A DNA stretch of 46,724 bases from Candidatus Helarchaeota archaeon. Its GTDB lineage: Archaea; Asgardarchaeota; Lokiarchaeia; Helarchaeales; HEL-GB-A. The notes under the pieces are model-generated. The model saw only the letters and a list, made by a program, of their open reading frames with translations, was not told where the DNA came from and ran no database searches. The stretch spans positions 1 to 46,724 of the forward strand of contig JABXJT010000036.1 of the NCBI GenBank assembly GCA_013375455.1. The letters are read 5' to 3'. Both the position numbers and the translations under genes were made by a program. This document shows positions 16,856 through 24,897 of the stretch, in pieces (within the stretch, counting starts at the first letter, position 1; each line of letters opens with the position of its first letter).

Positions 16856-18226
16856 ATGACTTTGATATATGACTTGTATATCATAAACCAAAATGGTCTT
16901 TGCTTGTTGCATCAAAAATTTGGGGCAATCGAAGTAGATTCTGACCTCGTTGGAGGATTCTTTACTGCAATTCAGCAGTTTATGCGGGATGTCCTGCCAA
17001 CAGGGGAAATTCAGAATATCAAATCGTTAGATAGAGGAGATTTTAAATTACTCATTGAACATGGCAAAGAGACAGGTATACATGGCGTGGCCATCAGCGA
17101 AAAAGAAGATGTCATGGTTCGTAGAAAATTAATTGAAATAATGAACGAATTTGAAAGCAGATATAAAGAAAAATTACGAGACTTTAATGGGGAAGTAGGG
17201 GAATTCCAAGATTTTAAGAATTTCATTTTGAGTAAATTTCCTTCGCAGTTAATTACTCCAAAACACATACCAGAAATCGGCCCTAATGCTACGCTAATTG
17301 ATCAAATTATGAGGGGGGAAGTTAATTCGATTGAACTGGGGGGAATTAATTACGTGGTTATGGATGAACATCGGTCAATATTGCGCTATGTAGATGGACA
17401 ACGAACCATTGAGGAAATAGCTGAAGTATCTCAACTCCCGTCCAAAAATATCGTCGAATTCATCTCTTTACTAGTTTGGAATAATCTGATAAACCTCTAC
17501 ATTAGACCAGTCATCCACGAAACTGATATTTTTGAAACTAAAGATGCGGATGTATTCTTAGCTGATACTCTTGAAAGACAAATTGTAGAAAAAACGTTTG
17601 GTGAGAAGGGTCTGAACTTTTTAATAACGAATAAAGGGTTGCCACTGAGGGATCTTGCTGAACTTTCTGGGATTGATATAGAAACTGCCAAGAAAATGGC
17701 CGCATATTTCCTAGTAAATGGGTACTTTCAAAAAATTGGGACGGAAGAGGGCGTATCTATAGTCGATTTGCAAAATTCTCCGCTAGCGATTTATTCACAA
17801 GCCCTAAAAATGGCAAAGGGAGACGAAATTGGGGATTTATTAAAAACTATTTTTAATGCCGGGCAAAATTCAGCAACGGATTTCTGTCATAAAACTGATC
17901 TCATTTATGAATCCGAAGGAATGTGGTTCGGAAACATGACAGACGCTATCATTAAAGTGATAAAATTTTTCCACAAATACATTGACCACACCTTTTCTGG
18001 AGGAACCCTAAATGTAATTAGCCGTGATTGCTTCGAATGCTATAACTTCCGGTTTTACGAGCCTGTCTGCTACTTCACGACTGGCTTGATTAATGGCGTG
18101 TTTAATTTTTGTAAGAGCAAACAGATGGTTGAGGAATCGATGGAACTTGAAGTGAAGGAAGTTGAATGTAAGGCGACCGGCGCAGAGTCCTGCAAATGGA
18201 CCATCCAGTTTGTAAAAAGAAAATAG
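16856..18226 (+). CDS. Longin-like / wHTH / V4R multidomain sensor protein
   Basis: A 456-aa soluble protein in three parts. Residues 1-130 form a longin/roadblock-like domain (DLYIINQNGLCLLHQ, DLVGGFFTAIQQFM, GDFKLLIEHGKETG) matching the C-terminal domain of the 7TM paralogues. Residues 140-300 hold two winged-helix-like segments (RSILRYVDGQRTIEEIAEVS and GLPLRDLAELSGIDIETAKK). The C-terminus is a V4R (4-vinyl-reductase) domain ending CYFTTGLINGV...VEVECKATGAESCKWTIQF, the usual Cys/Gly-rich end of that small-molecule-binding domain. It probably joins ligand sensing to longin-type protein contacts. The start is taken at ATG 16856; a GTG at 16853 overlaps it. It is 26 bases upstream of the sugar kinase. 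Confidence 0.75.
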   Translation: MTLIYDLYIINQNGLCLLHQKFGAIEVDSDLVGGFFTAIQQFMRDVLPTGEIQNIKSLDRGDFKLLIEHGKETGIHGVAISEKEDVMVRRKLIEIMNEFESRYKEKLRDFNGEVGEFQDFKNFILSKFPSQLITPKHIPEIGPNATLIDQIMRGEVNSIELGGINYVVMDEHRSILRYVDGQRTIEEIAEVSQLPSKNIVEFISLLVWNNLINLYIRPVIHETDIFETKDADVFLADTLERQIVEKTFGEKGLNFLITNKGLPLRDLAELSGIDIETAKKMAAYFLVNGYFQKIGTEEGVSIVDLQNSPLAIYSQALKMAKGDEIGDLLKTIFNAGQNSATDFCHKTDLIYESEGMWFGNMTDAIIKVIKFFHKYIDHTFSGGTLNVISRDCFECYNFRFYEPVCYFTTGLINGVFNFCKSKQMVEESMELEVKEVECKATGAESCKWTIQFVKRK

Positions 18227-18252
18227 TTTACGTAGAAAAGGGAGGGCAAAAG

Positions 18253-19209
18253 TTGCTTGACGTGATTACTTTAGGAGAAACCATGATCAGATTATCTCCC
18301 CAAAATTATGAACGATTAGAATTTGCCACACAATTGGATTTCAGAATAGGTGGTTCGGAATCAAACGTAGCCGTTGCGCTGTCGCGCTTGGGATTGAAGG
18401 CTGGTTGGATGTCAAAACTGACTGATAACACACTTGGGAGAAAAATTGAGGCTGAATTACGGCGATGGAACGTTAATGTCGATGGAATAATTTGGACTTC
18501 AGATTTTCGAGTGGGAACATATTATGCCGAATTCGGAAGTGACCCAAGACCCACTAATATAATATATGATCGAAAAAATTCAGCAATATCTCACATTAAA
18601 CTAGAAGAAATTGATTGGGATTACTTAAAATCTTGTAAGATTTTTCATACCTCAGGAATTACCGTCGCCCTAAGTCAAAATTGTGAGTCTGTCGTAAAAC
18701 GTTGTCTCGAATTCGTGAAGGAAAGGGGAAAACTGACATCCTTTGACATCAATTATCGGTCAAAATTAATAAGTCCCGGACAGGCCTGTAACATGTTAGA
18801 GAATATCTTACCGGATGTAGATATTTTAATGAGTTCAGAGAAAGATATTGATCTTATTTATAAACCAGGAGGGAATCTTAGGGAAAAATGTGAAGAATTA
18901 ATGAATCAATATTCCTTAAAGACGATTGTTTTAACAAGGGGTCCCAATCCCTCATTTGCATTAGATGATAAGGGGAAAGAATACGTTGGCAAAGGTTACA
19001 GACCAGTAATCATAGATAGGATTGGGGCAGGAGATGCATTTGACGCAGGATTTTTGTATGGTTGTCTTTCTGAAGATCTTGAAAAGGGAATCAAATATGG
19101 AGAAGCAATGTCAGCCTTGAAATTTTCAATCCCTGGAGATATGACAATATTAACGAGGGAAGAGGTAGAAGATTTCATACAAAGAGAAGGAAACCTATTA
19201 AAGCGATAG
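18253..19209 (+). CDS. kdgK: PfkB-family sugar kinase, 2-keto-3-deoxygluconate kinase-like
   Basis: A ribokinase-fold kinase that phosphorylates a sugar or sugar acid with ATP. The N-terminus VITLGETMIRLSP and the substrate-binding GGSESNVAVALSRLGLKAGW resemble KDG kinases of the modified Entner-Doudoroff pathway. The C-terminal PfkB signature DRIGAGDAFDAGF contains the catalytic Asp and anion hole. I place the start at TTG 18253, seven bases after GGAGG, because family proteins begin just before the VITLGE strand. The longer frame from ATG 18196 overlaps the upstream gene and adds residues with no family match. The substrate assignment is moderate; the family assignment is firm. Confidence 0.82.
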   Translation: MLDVITLGETMIRLSPQNYERLEFATQLDFRIGGSESNVAVALSRLGLKAGWMSKLTDNTLGRKIEAELRRWNVNVDGIIWTSDFRVGTYYAEFGSDPRPTNIIYDRKNSAISHIKLEEIDWDYLKSCKIFHTSGITVALSQNCESVVKRCLEFVKERGKLTSFDINYRSKLISPGQACNMLENILPDVDILMSSEKDIDLIYKPGGNLREKCEELMNQYSLKTIVLTRGPNPSFALDDKGKEYVGKGYRPVIIDRIGAGDAFDAGFLYGCLSEDLEKGIKYGEAMSALKFSIPGDMTILTREEVEDFIQREGNLLKR

Positions 19210-19311
19210 TCCTTTAAGTTAAAAATTGAAAGTCATTTTTGCCACAATTTATTAATAGTAGCACCTCTTAATTAACACTGTTATAAGCCGCTTAAGAGGA
19301 TGTGATCACGT

Positions 19312-19560
19312 ATGAGTGGAGAAGAAGAAGTCAAACCTGCTAAAAGCATCGACACAGTGGGTCTATATTGTCCAGTCCCCCTATTTCGGACTCGGGAAGC
19401 CATTAATGATTTAGAAATAGGGGAGATCTTGGAGGTTTATGCAGATGATCCAGCTGCAGAATCCGATATACAAAGCTTTGCAAAAAGGACTGGACATAAA
19501 TTGTTGAAATTTGAGAAAGATGGAGATGTGCTGCGGTTCTTACTTGAGAAGGCAAAATAG
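19312..19560 (+). CDS. tusA: TusA/SirA-like sulfur carrier protein
   Basis: An 82-aa sulfur-transfer protein of the TusA (SirA/YedF) family. The hallmark CPVPLFRTREAI motif carries the single sulfur-accepting cysteine (C20) on the first helix, after the strand SIDTVGLY. The rest follows the beta-alpha-beta pattern (ILEVYADDPAAESDIQSFAK...GHKLLKFE). TusA accepts persulfide sulfur from cysteine desulfurases and passes it on for tRNA thiolation or cofactor synthesis. It lies 24 bases upstream of the IscS-like gene on the same strand, so it is very likely the first gene of a sulfur/iron-sulfur operon. Confidence 0.9.
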   Translation: MSGEEEVKPAKSIDTVGLYCPVPLFRTREAINDLEIGEILEVYADDPAAESDIQSFAKRTGHKLLKFEKDGDVLRFLLEKAK

Positions 19561-19584
19561 GTGAATTAGTTAAAAGGGAAGAAT

Positions 19585-20748
19585 ATGACTAAAACTGTCT
19601 ATTTGGATTATCAGGCCTCGAAACCGGTGGATCCTGAAGTTTTTGAAGCAATGAAGCCATATTTTCTAGAAAAATTTGCTAATGCTTCTTCATTACACAC
19701 CGATGGAGATGTAGCCACTGATGCCTTAGAAGAAAGCAGGAAAAAAATTGCTGAATTTATCAATGCCCAACAATCGAGGGAGATCATTTTTACTTCAGGA
19801 GCAACGGAGTCAAATAATTTAGCACTTATTGGGCATACAATGAGGAATAAGCGGAAAGTAAACCACATTATAATATCGGAGATCGAACACATATCTATTC
19901 ATAACATAACAAAATACTTACAAAAAATGGGATTCGAGGTATCTAAGGTCCCAGTAGATTTTTATGGTCGAATTCGGGTAGATAAATTGAAAGAAAAAAT
20001 CCGAGATGACACGATACTGATATCCGTTCAATACGCGAATAACGAGATAGGAACCATCCAGCCCGTGGCAGAAATTGGAAAAATCGCAAGAGAGAAAGGG
20101 ATCGTCTTTCATTGCGACGCGGTAGCAGCCGAGAGTCTAATTCCAATAGATGTCGTTCAAGATAATATTGATTTATTAACACTCTCTTCAAATGATCTTT
20201 ATGGTCCTAGAGGGATAGGGGTATTATATGTTCGAACGGGAGTGATGCTGACCCCTGTAATAATCGGGGGTGGACAAGAAAGAGGATTAAGTTCAGGAAC
20301 AGAGGATGTCGCTTCGATTGTTGGAATGGCAAAAGCGGCTGAAATTGTGAAGAGACTTATGGAATCGGAAAGTAAAAGGTTGGCTGAATTAAGAGACTTT
20401 TTAATTGAAAGAATTTTAGGGATAATTCCTAAATCCTACTTAAATGGGCATCCAAAAATGCGATTGCCGAATAACGCACACTTCAGATTTGACTACATTG
20501 AAGGGGAATCATTACTGCTTTCTTTAAAAGATGAGGGGATTGCCATCGCTACAGGGTCTGCTTGTACCTCTAGAACACTTGAAGCATCCCATACGTTAAT
20601 CTCCATTGGATTATTACATGAAGAGGCACACGGTTCCTTGGTAGTGACTTTAGGGCGTCATACAAAACGTGAAGATATTGAAAAACTTATTGAAGTTCTT
20701 CCTAAAATTGTTGAAAGATTAAGAAAATTATCTCCATTAGCTGATTAA
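19585..20748 (+). CDS. iscS: IscS/NifS-like cysteine desulfurase homologue lacking the PLP lysine
   Basis: A 387-aa class V aminotransferase-fold protein of the IscS/NifS family. Clear signatures are VYLDYQASKPVDPEV, IIFTSGATESNNLALIG, VQYANNEIGTIQP, FHCDAVAA and the mobile cysteine loop GSACTSRTLEASH with C327. The position that normally reads S-x-H-K-x-Y-G-P, and gives the Schiff-base lysine, reads SSNDLYGPRG, with Asn203 and Asp204. PLP thus could not bind as an internal aldimine. From memory, Archaeoglobus fulgidus IscS has the same Lys-to-Asp change and still forms an IscS-IscU complex, with its Cys acting as a cluster ligand. The gene lies 24 bases after tusA and 12 before iscU, with no frameshift. 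Confidence 0.88.
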   Translation: MTKTVYLDYQASKPVDPEVFEAMKPYFLEKFANASSLHTDGDVATDALEESRKKIAEFINAQQSREIIFTSGATESNNLALIGHTMRNKRKVNHIIISEIEHISIHNITKYLQKMGFEVSKVPVDFYGRIRVDKLKEKIRDDTILISVQYANNEIGTIQPVAEIGKIAREKGIVFHCDAVAAESLIPIDVVQDNIDLLTLSSNDLYGPRGIGVLYVRTGVMLTPVIIGGGQERGLSSGTEDVASIVGMAKAAEIVKRLMESESKRLAELRDFLIERILGIIPKSYLNGHPKMRLPNNAHFRFDYIEGESLLLSLKDEGIAIATGSACTSRTLEASHTLISIGLLHEEAHGSLVVTLGRHTKREDIEKLIEVLPKIVERLRKLSPLAD

Positions 20749-20760
20749 GGAGTGATGTGA

Positions 20761-21552
20761 ATGAAATCAACTAGATATACTGATAAAGTTTTGGACCATT
20801 TTAGAAATCCTCGAAACGTGGGTACTTTAGAAGGAGAGGACGTCGCACTTGGAAGAGTTGGGAATCCCGTATGTGGCGACCTCATGGAAATTTATATTAA
20901 AGTAAAAGATGAGGTCATCGAAGACATCAAATTCAAAACATTTGGGTGCGGATCTGCCATTGCTACAAGTAGTATGATCACGGAATTGGCCAGAGGGAAG
21001 ACGCTAGATGAGGCATTAAAGATAACTCGGCAAAACGTGGCCGATGAACTCGAAGGGCTACCACCCGTAAAGATGCACTGTTCCAACCTGGCTGCAGATG
21101 CGCTTCATGATGCAATTAAAAATTATCGAGAGGGGCGAAAGCTGGACCCATTAGTCAATGTACCGACCCCAACCACGTGTGCCGTACCACCAGAGCCGCG
21201 GGAAATAATTGGAGTGGAGGAGTTCTTGAATAAAGGAGTTTATCGGGAATATGAAGATCTTGAGGGCTTCCGGGATAAGAGAGTTCTTGTCGTTGAAAAC
21301 GGAGAGCCGAGCATTGAATTGGCCATAAAATTAACGGAAATGACCGGGCGAGTAATATTCATGACCCCATTGCAGATGATTCTTGCAGCGCAAGAGTTAA
21401 AGACAAAATTGAAGCGGTCTGATGTCAAGGTTTTATTAGAGGCGGAATTGATAGAAATAATGGGCGATAATACGGTGGAGAAGGTCAAGGTTCATGATTT
21501 AAACGAAGATGAGGAATATGAGTTGTTCGTTGATGCCGTAATCTTGCCTTAA
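20761..21552 (+). CDS. iscU: IscU scaffold fused to a degenerate thioredoxin-reductase-like NAD domain
   Basis: A 263-aa fusion. Residues 1-130 are an IscU/NifU-N iron-sulfur scaffold with all ligand positions: C38 and D40 (GNPVCGDL), C63 (TFGCGSA), H106 and C107 (MHCSNLAA). Residues 160-263 align in order with the NADPH-binding domain of thioredoxin reductase: GVYREYEDLEGFRDKRVLVV, VIFMTPLQMILAAQELK, then VEKVKVHDL and VDAVILP. The redox CxxC that normally follows GVSY is replaced by REYE, and the dinucleotide loop GGGDSA reads ENGEPS. Catalysis is thus unlikely, and a structural or docking role is inferred. It ends the tusA-iscS-iscU operon. Confidence 0.88.
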   Translation: MKSTRYTDKVLDHFRNPRNVGTLEGEDVALGRVGNPVCGDLMEIYIKVKDEVIEDIKFKTFGCGSAIATSSMITELARGKTLDEALKITRQNVADELEGLPPVKMHCSNLAADALHDAIKNYREGRKLDPLVNVPTPTTCAVPPEPREIIGVEEFLNKGVYREYEDLEGFRDKRVLVVENGEPSIELAIKLTEMTGRVIFMTPLQMILAAQELKTKLKRSDVKVLLEAELIEIMGDNTVEKVKVHDLNEDEEYELFVDAVILP

Positions 21553-21653
21553 CCTTTTTTATTTATGATCCTCAATTAAGTTCCCCTCTCCCCTAATATT
21601 TCCTTTTTAATGAGAGGCTGGAACAAAGTAATCATAAGATTAAAAAAAAGGGA

Positions 21654-23042
21654 TTAAAACGGAAGATCTTTCAACCAGGGGTAAAGATCATCGAGTTTTT
21701 TCATTGATTTAGCGACTTCTGCTTCTGGATATTCATAAGGTGGCAATTTTCCTTCGTGAAATGCGTCGAATGCTGCTAAGTCAAAGTGTCCGTGTCCGCA
21801 TAATAGGAATAGAATTGTCTTTTCCTCTCCTGTTTCTTTACAGCGTAATGCCTCCGCTATGGCAGCCTTGATAGCGTGAGCGGGTTCAGGTGCGGGAATG
21901 ATCCCTTCCGCCTTGACAAACAGCTCGGCGGCTTCAAACACAACACGCTGATCATAGGCAACGGTTTCGATTTTTCCTTGGTCCGCCATTAAGCATACCT
22001 GTGGGGCCATCCCGTGGTAGCGCAAGCCACCTGCGTGAATGGGTGCTGGAATAAATTCATGCCCTAACGTATGCATCTTCAGTAAGGGGGTCATCCTAGC
22101 AGTATCACCGTGATCGTATTGATAACTGCCCTTGGTTACAGAGGGACAAGCAGTAGGTTCTACAGCTACAATTTTGGTATCTTTAGGGGGCTTTCCTGAA
22201 ACTTTATGGTGGTAGAACGGCCATGACATCCCTGAGAAGCTGCTTCCCCCACCTATACAGCCAAAAATGACATCTGGATAATCCTCTGCCATCTCGAATT
22301 GCTTTATGCATTCTTGCCCGATGACAGTTTGATGCAACAAGACGTGGTTTAAAACGCTGCCCAAGGAATATTTTGTATTATCGTGGGTCATAGCATCCTC
22401 GATCGCTTCACTGATAGCGATTCCAAGGCTTCCAGGGCTATTAGGATCTGTATCAAGTACGCTCCTACCGTAGTTTGTGGTTTGGCTTGGACTGGGGACA
22501 ATTTTTGCTCCATAGGACTCCATCATACTCTTTCTGAAGGGTTTTTGATCGTAACTGATTCTTACCATATAAACCTGACAATCCATGCCAACTTTTTGAC
22601 ATCCAAAAGCAAGGGCTGAACCCCATTGGCCGGCGCCTGTCTCCGTGGCTAACCGCTCTATTCCTTCCTTCATGTTATACCAAGCTTGTGCTACCGCAGT
22701 GTTGGGTTTATGGCTACCTGGTGGGCTCACACCTTCATTTTTGTAATAAATCTTGGCGGGGGTTTTAAGCTCCTTTTCCAGATTTATTGCACGGATCAAA
22801 GGGGTAGGGCGCCAAGTAACGTAGATATCGCGAACATCTGAAGGAATATCGATGAATTTCTCTGCGCTCACCTCTTGCATGACTAATTCCTTGGCGAAGA
22901 GTGCCATCAACATGCCTGGATCTACTGGTTCTTTGGTTTTTGGATCGATAGGGGGCGATAAAGGTTTCGGCAAATCGGGATTGATGTTATACCATTGTTT
23001 CGGAATTTCATTTTCATCTAGAATGTATTTTACTTTGGACAT
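21654..23042 (-). CDS. trpB2: Tryptophan synthase beta subunit, TrpB2 type
   Basis: A PLP enzyme that makes L-tryptophan from indole and serine. The lysine-bearing loop is [11 protein letters not shown], and the phosphate-binding [12 protein letters not shown] segment is present, as is the [12 protein letters not shown] motif. The early [15 protein letters not shown], the internal insertions, the 462-aa length and the [10 protein letters not shown] sequence mark the TrpB2 (COG1350) branch, common in archaea. That branch works without, or only loosely with, TrpA, often as an indole-salvage enzyme. No other trp gene is in the window, which fits salvage. AGGTG is a few bases ahead of the ATG. 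It is divergent from an ACT-domain regulator. Confidence 0.94.
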   Translation of the reverse strand: MSKVKYILDENEIPKQWYNINPDLPKPLSPPIDPKTKEPVDPGMLMALFAKELVMQEVSAEKFIDIPSDVRDIYVTWRPTPLIRAINLEKELKTPAKIYYKNEGVSPPGSHKPNTAVAQAWYNMKEGIERLATETGAGQWGSALAFGCQKVGMDCQVYMVRISYDQKPFRKSMMESYGAKIVPSPSQTTNYGRSVLDTDPNSPGSLGIAISEAIEDAMTHDNTKYSLGSVLNHVLLHQTVIGQECIKQFEMAEDYPDVIFGCIGGGSSFSGMSWPFYHHKVSGKPPKDTKIVAVEPTACPSVTKGSYQYDHGDTARMTPLLKMHTLGHEFIPAPIHAGGLRYHGMAPQVCLMADQGKIETVAYDQRVVFEAAELFVKAEGIIPAPEPAHAIKAAIAEALRCKETGEEKTILFLLCGHGHFDLAAFDAFHEGKLPPYEYPEAEVAKSMKKLDDLYPWLKDLPF

Positions 23043-23095
23043 TTTTTCACACCTAATCTTTATAAATTGTCAAAAAATGTAATAATTTGTAGAAA

Positions 23096-23125
23096 TGTAA
23101 CTTTTTAAACTTTGTTGTAACTTTT
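23096..23125. promoter_or_regulatory. Two direct repeats in the trpB2/regulator divergent promoter
   Basis: The 10-base sequence TGTAACTTTT occurs at 23096-23105 and 23116-23125, exactly 20 bases apart (about two DNA turns). Its core TGTAA occurs a third time at 23078-23082. The repeats lie in the 115-base gap between trpB2 and the divergent HTH-ACT gene. They are candidates for the regulator's own operator; this is an inference. Confidence 0.4.
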
Positions 23126-23157
23126 CTAGCATTGGATGAAATACTCAAGATGTTATT

Positions 23158-23664
23158 ATGTGGAATGAAATTCAGAAGATTTTTCGGAAAAATCCAAAGA
23201 AATTGGAAGTCGCACGCACGATACTGGAATTAGGGCTTTGTATTAGCACTGATAAAAAAGTTTTTTGCGGTGATATCGAGATCCCTTATTCTAAAATAGC
23301 GAAAGCGCTTAATATCGACCGAAGGGTAGTAATTAGTACTGTCGAATTGATTTTAGATCATAAAAAATTAAAAAAGATATTCACTAAAATCAAACCCGCA
23401 GGGCCCTCATTCATGGAACTCGCGAAACAGGTCGAATTTGAATTTGGACTAGTAGAGATTTCGGCAGAATCCGAAACGGTTGGAATCATTGCAAGAGTCA
23501 CTGATTTAATCGCGAAGGAAGGGGTGAGCATCCGCCAGATTTTTGCACAAGACCCAGAGCTTTTTCCTGACCCAAAACTGATAATCATAACAGAGAAACC
23601 CATTACAGATATTACGAAGAAATTTCTTGAAATCCCAGGAATTCTTAGCGTTTCGATTTTTTAG
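23158..23664 (+). CDS. HTH-ACT domain transcriptional regulator of amino-acid metabolism
   Basis: A 168-aa regulator resembling COG2150 (archaeal regulator of amino-acid metabolism with an ACT domain). Residues 8-75 form a winged-helix-like DNA-binding part (IPYSKIAKALNIDRRVVISTVELIL). Residues 95-168 have the ACT beta-alpha-beta-beta-alpha-beta pattern (VGIIARVTDLIAKEGVSIRQIFAQD...KLIIITEKP...IPGILSVSIF), the fold that binds amino acids. It is divergent from trpB2, so control of tryptophan metabolism in response to an amino acid is the simplest guess. Direct repeats between the two genes could be its binding site. Confidence 0.8.
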   Translation: MWNEIQKIFRKNPKKLEVARTILELGLCISTDKKVFCGDIEIPYSKIAKALNIDRRVVISTVELILDHKKLKKIFTKIKPAGPSFMELAKQVEFEFGLVEISAESETVGIIARVTDLIAKEGVSIRQIFAQDPELFPDPKLIIITEKPITDITKKFLEIPGILSVSIF

Positions 23665-23675
23665 AAGGTGAAATT

Positions 23676-23825
23676 TTGAACCGGAAATGTTCCGTGATGA
23701 ATTGCCAAAAAGAATTGAAAGAAGGGGAGGGAAGGATACTCGGTGATAAAATATATTGCACGGAGTGCGCAATTATTTTAATTAAAGAAGAGTTAGCAAA
23801 AGCAGGCCTGCATGTTCCAAAATAA
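23676..23825 (+). CDS. Small Cys-rich (C4) protein, 49 aa
   Basis: A short reading frame starts at TTG 23676, five bases after AAGGTG. It has cysteine pairs CSVMNC near the N-terminus and YCTEC near residue 28-31, enough for one zinc site, followed by a helix (LIKEELAKAGLHVPK). It begins 11 bases after the regulator and ends directly against the stop of the convergent gene at 23826. The good ribosome binding site and conserved-looking zinc spacing support it. No function can be assigned. Confidence 0.55.
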   Translation: MNRKCSVMNCQKELKEGEGRILGDKIYCTECAIILIKEELAKAGLHVPK

Positions 23826-24740
23826 TCAGTCCTGTATCATGTCAAGTAATCTTTCCTGATGGGATTCATCACTTATTTGTATTTCTCCTCGATTTGTGAT
23901 TCGGGCACTATTTGATTTCGCTTCGGTCCAAGGTCCAACTTTTTGTAATCCCTGAAAGGAAAATGGAATTTCCTGGCGTGATTGCAAGTTATATAGCCCT
24001 TCAACCACGTTTGGTCCTTCAACAACAATCTTCTCAATTCCCGAGAAACCCCCTACCATTCTTGGACACGTTACTATCAACTTTTTAATAGGTTTTTCAT
24101 CTTTTATAAAATCACTAATGATATAGGCAGGGATTGGTATTTTTTTCGGATTAATCCCGAATATTTCCTTGATCATATTTAGTAGTAATTGAATTTTGCT
24201 AAGAGATCGACCATTCATCCTGAGAATACCCAGTTTTAGATTGATAAGGCATCTGATTCGCTGAACCGACCGAATTACTTTGAAGTCATAAATGTTTTCC
24301 TCGTATAGCCTAAAAGGACCGTGATATATGAGATTTATGTAAATTTCGTCCCTCAAGGTGTAGAGCTTAATCTCATTATTAAATTTTAATTGGTGAGATA
24401 CTAAATACTGCTCAAATTGTTGCTGTATGTTGTGAAAATCCTTAATTTCTTGACTATTCTTAGTAAATTTAAACAGGATCCAGCTTCGACTTCTAAAAAT
24501 CAGTTCTTTTTCTCTCAGAAGCCATAAATCCTCAATTTGTTTTTGTGATAGTTTAGTACCCACGCTCTTTAAAAAAGTTTCAACCTTATTTAATTCCTGA
24601 GCAATTTTTTTAATTCCCCAATCCTTCAATAAAGTTAATAACTCTTCCTTATTAATGGGATTCAACAATTCCCGCAAAATTTCTGGCGTGTATTGAAACC
24701 CTGCTTGCATCTTCTTAGGCATTTTTTTAACCTTAGCCAT
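23826..24740 (-). CDS. Hypothetical protein, 304 aa
   Basis: A soluble, basic protein with an Arg/Lys-rich start (MAKVKKMPKKMQ). A helical N-terminal half (LLNPINKEELLTLLKDWGIKK; FLKSVGTKLSQKQIEDLWLLR) is followed by a mixed region of strands and helices. The C-terminal third has a strand-rich segment (KKLIVTCPRMVGGFSGIEKIVVEGPNVVEGLYNL) rich in Gly and Val. No enzyme motif or metal cluster is seen. It is divergent from the Rab-like GTPase, with 157 bases between the two starts, and abuts the small Cys-rich gene. The long open frame and neighbour-like codon use support a real gene. Confidence 0.65.
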   Translation of the reverse strand: MAKVKKMPKKMQAGFQYTPEILRELLNPINKEELLTLLKDWGIKKIAQELNKVETFLKSVGTKLSQKQIEDLWLLREKELIFRSRSWILFKFTKNSQEIKDFHNIQQQFEQYLVSHQLKFNNEIKLYTLRDEIYINLIYHGPFRLYEENIYDFKVIRSVQRIRCLINLKLGILRMNGRSLSKIQLLLNMIKEIFGINPKKIPIPAYIISDFIKDEKPIKKLIVTCPRMVGGFSGIEKIVVEGPNVVEGLYNLQSRQEIPFSFQGLQKVGPWTEAKSNSARITNRGEIQISDESHQERLLDMIQD

Positions 24741-24897
24741 TGGATTAAAAATATTATGTAGATAATTACATGAAACAATCTTTTTATGTTAAAATCAGTA
24801 ATAAAAAGATAAATTAGTGATCTTTGAAAATAATTGATGTATTCTCGTTTCCAATAAAAGTGAATATATTTGGTGAAATAGAAAGGAGCTAACCGCA

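Noticed and set aside
18196..18252. The longer N-terminus of the sugar kinase
   Set aside because: It overlaps the end of the upstream V4R gene and precedes the family's first strand. TTG 18253 has a good ribosome binding site at the right distance.
23059..23066. TATA-like TTTATAAA ahead of trpB2
   Set aside because: It is only 17 bases before the start codon, which would place the transcript start inside the gene.
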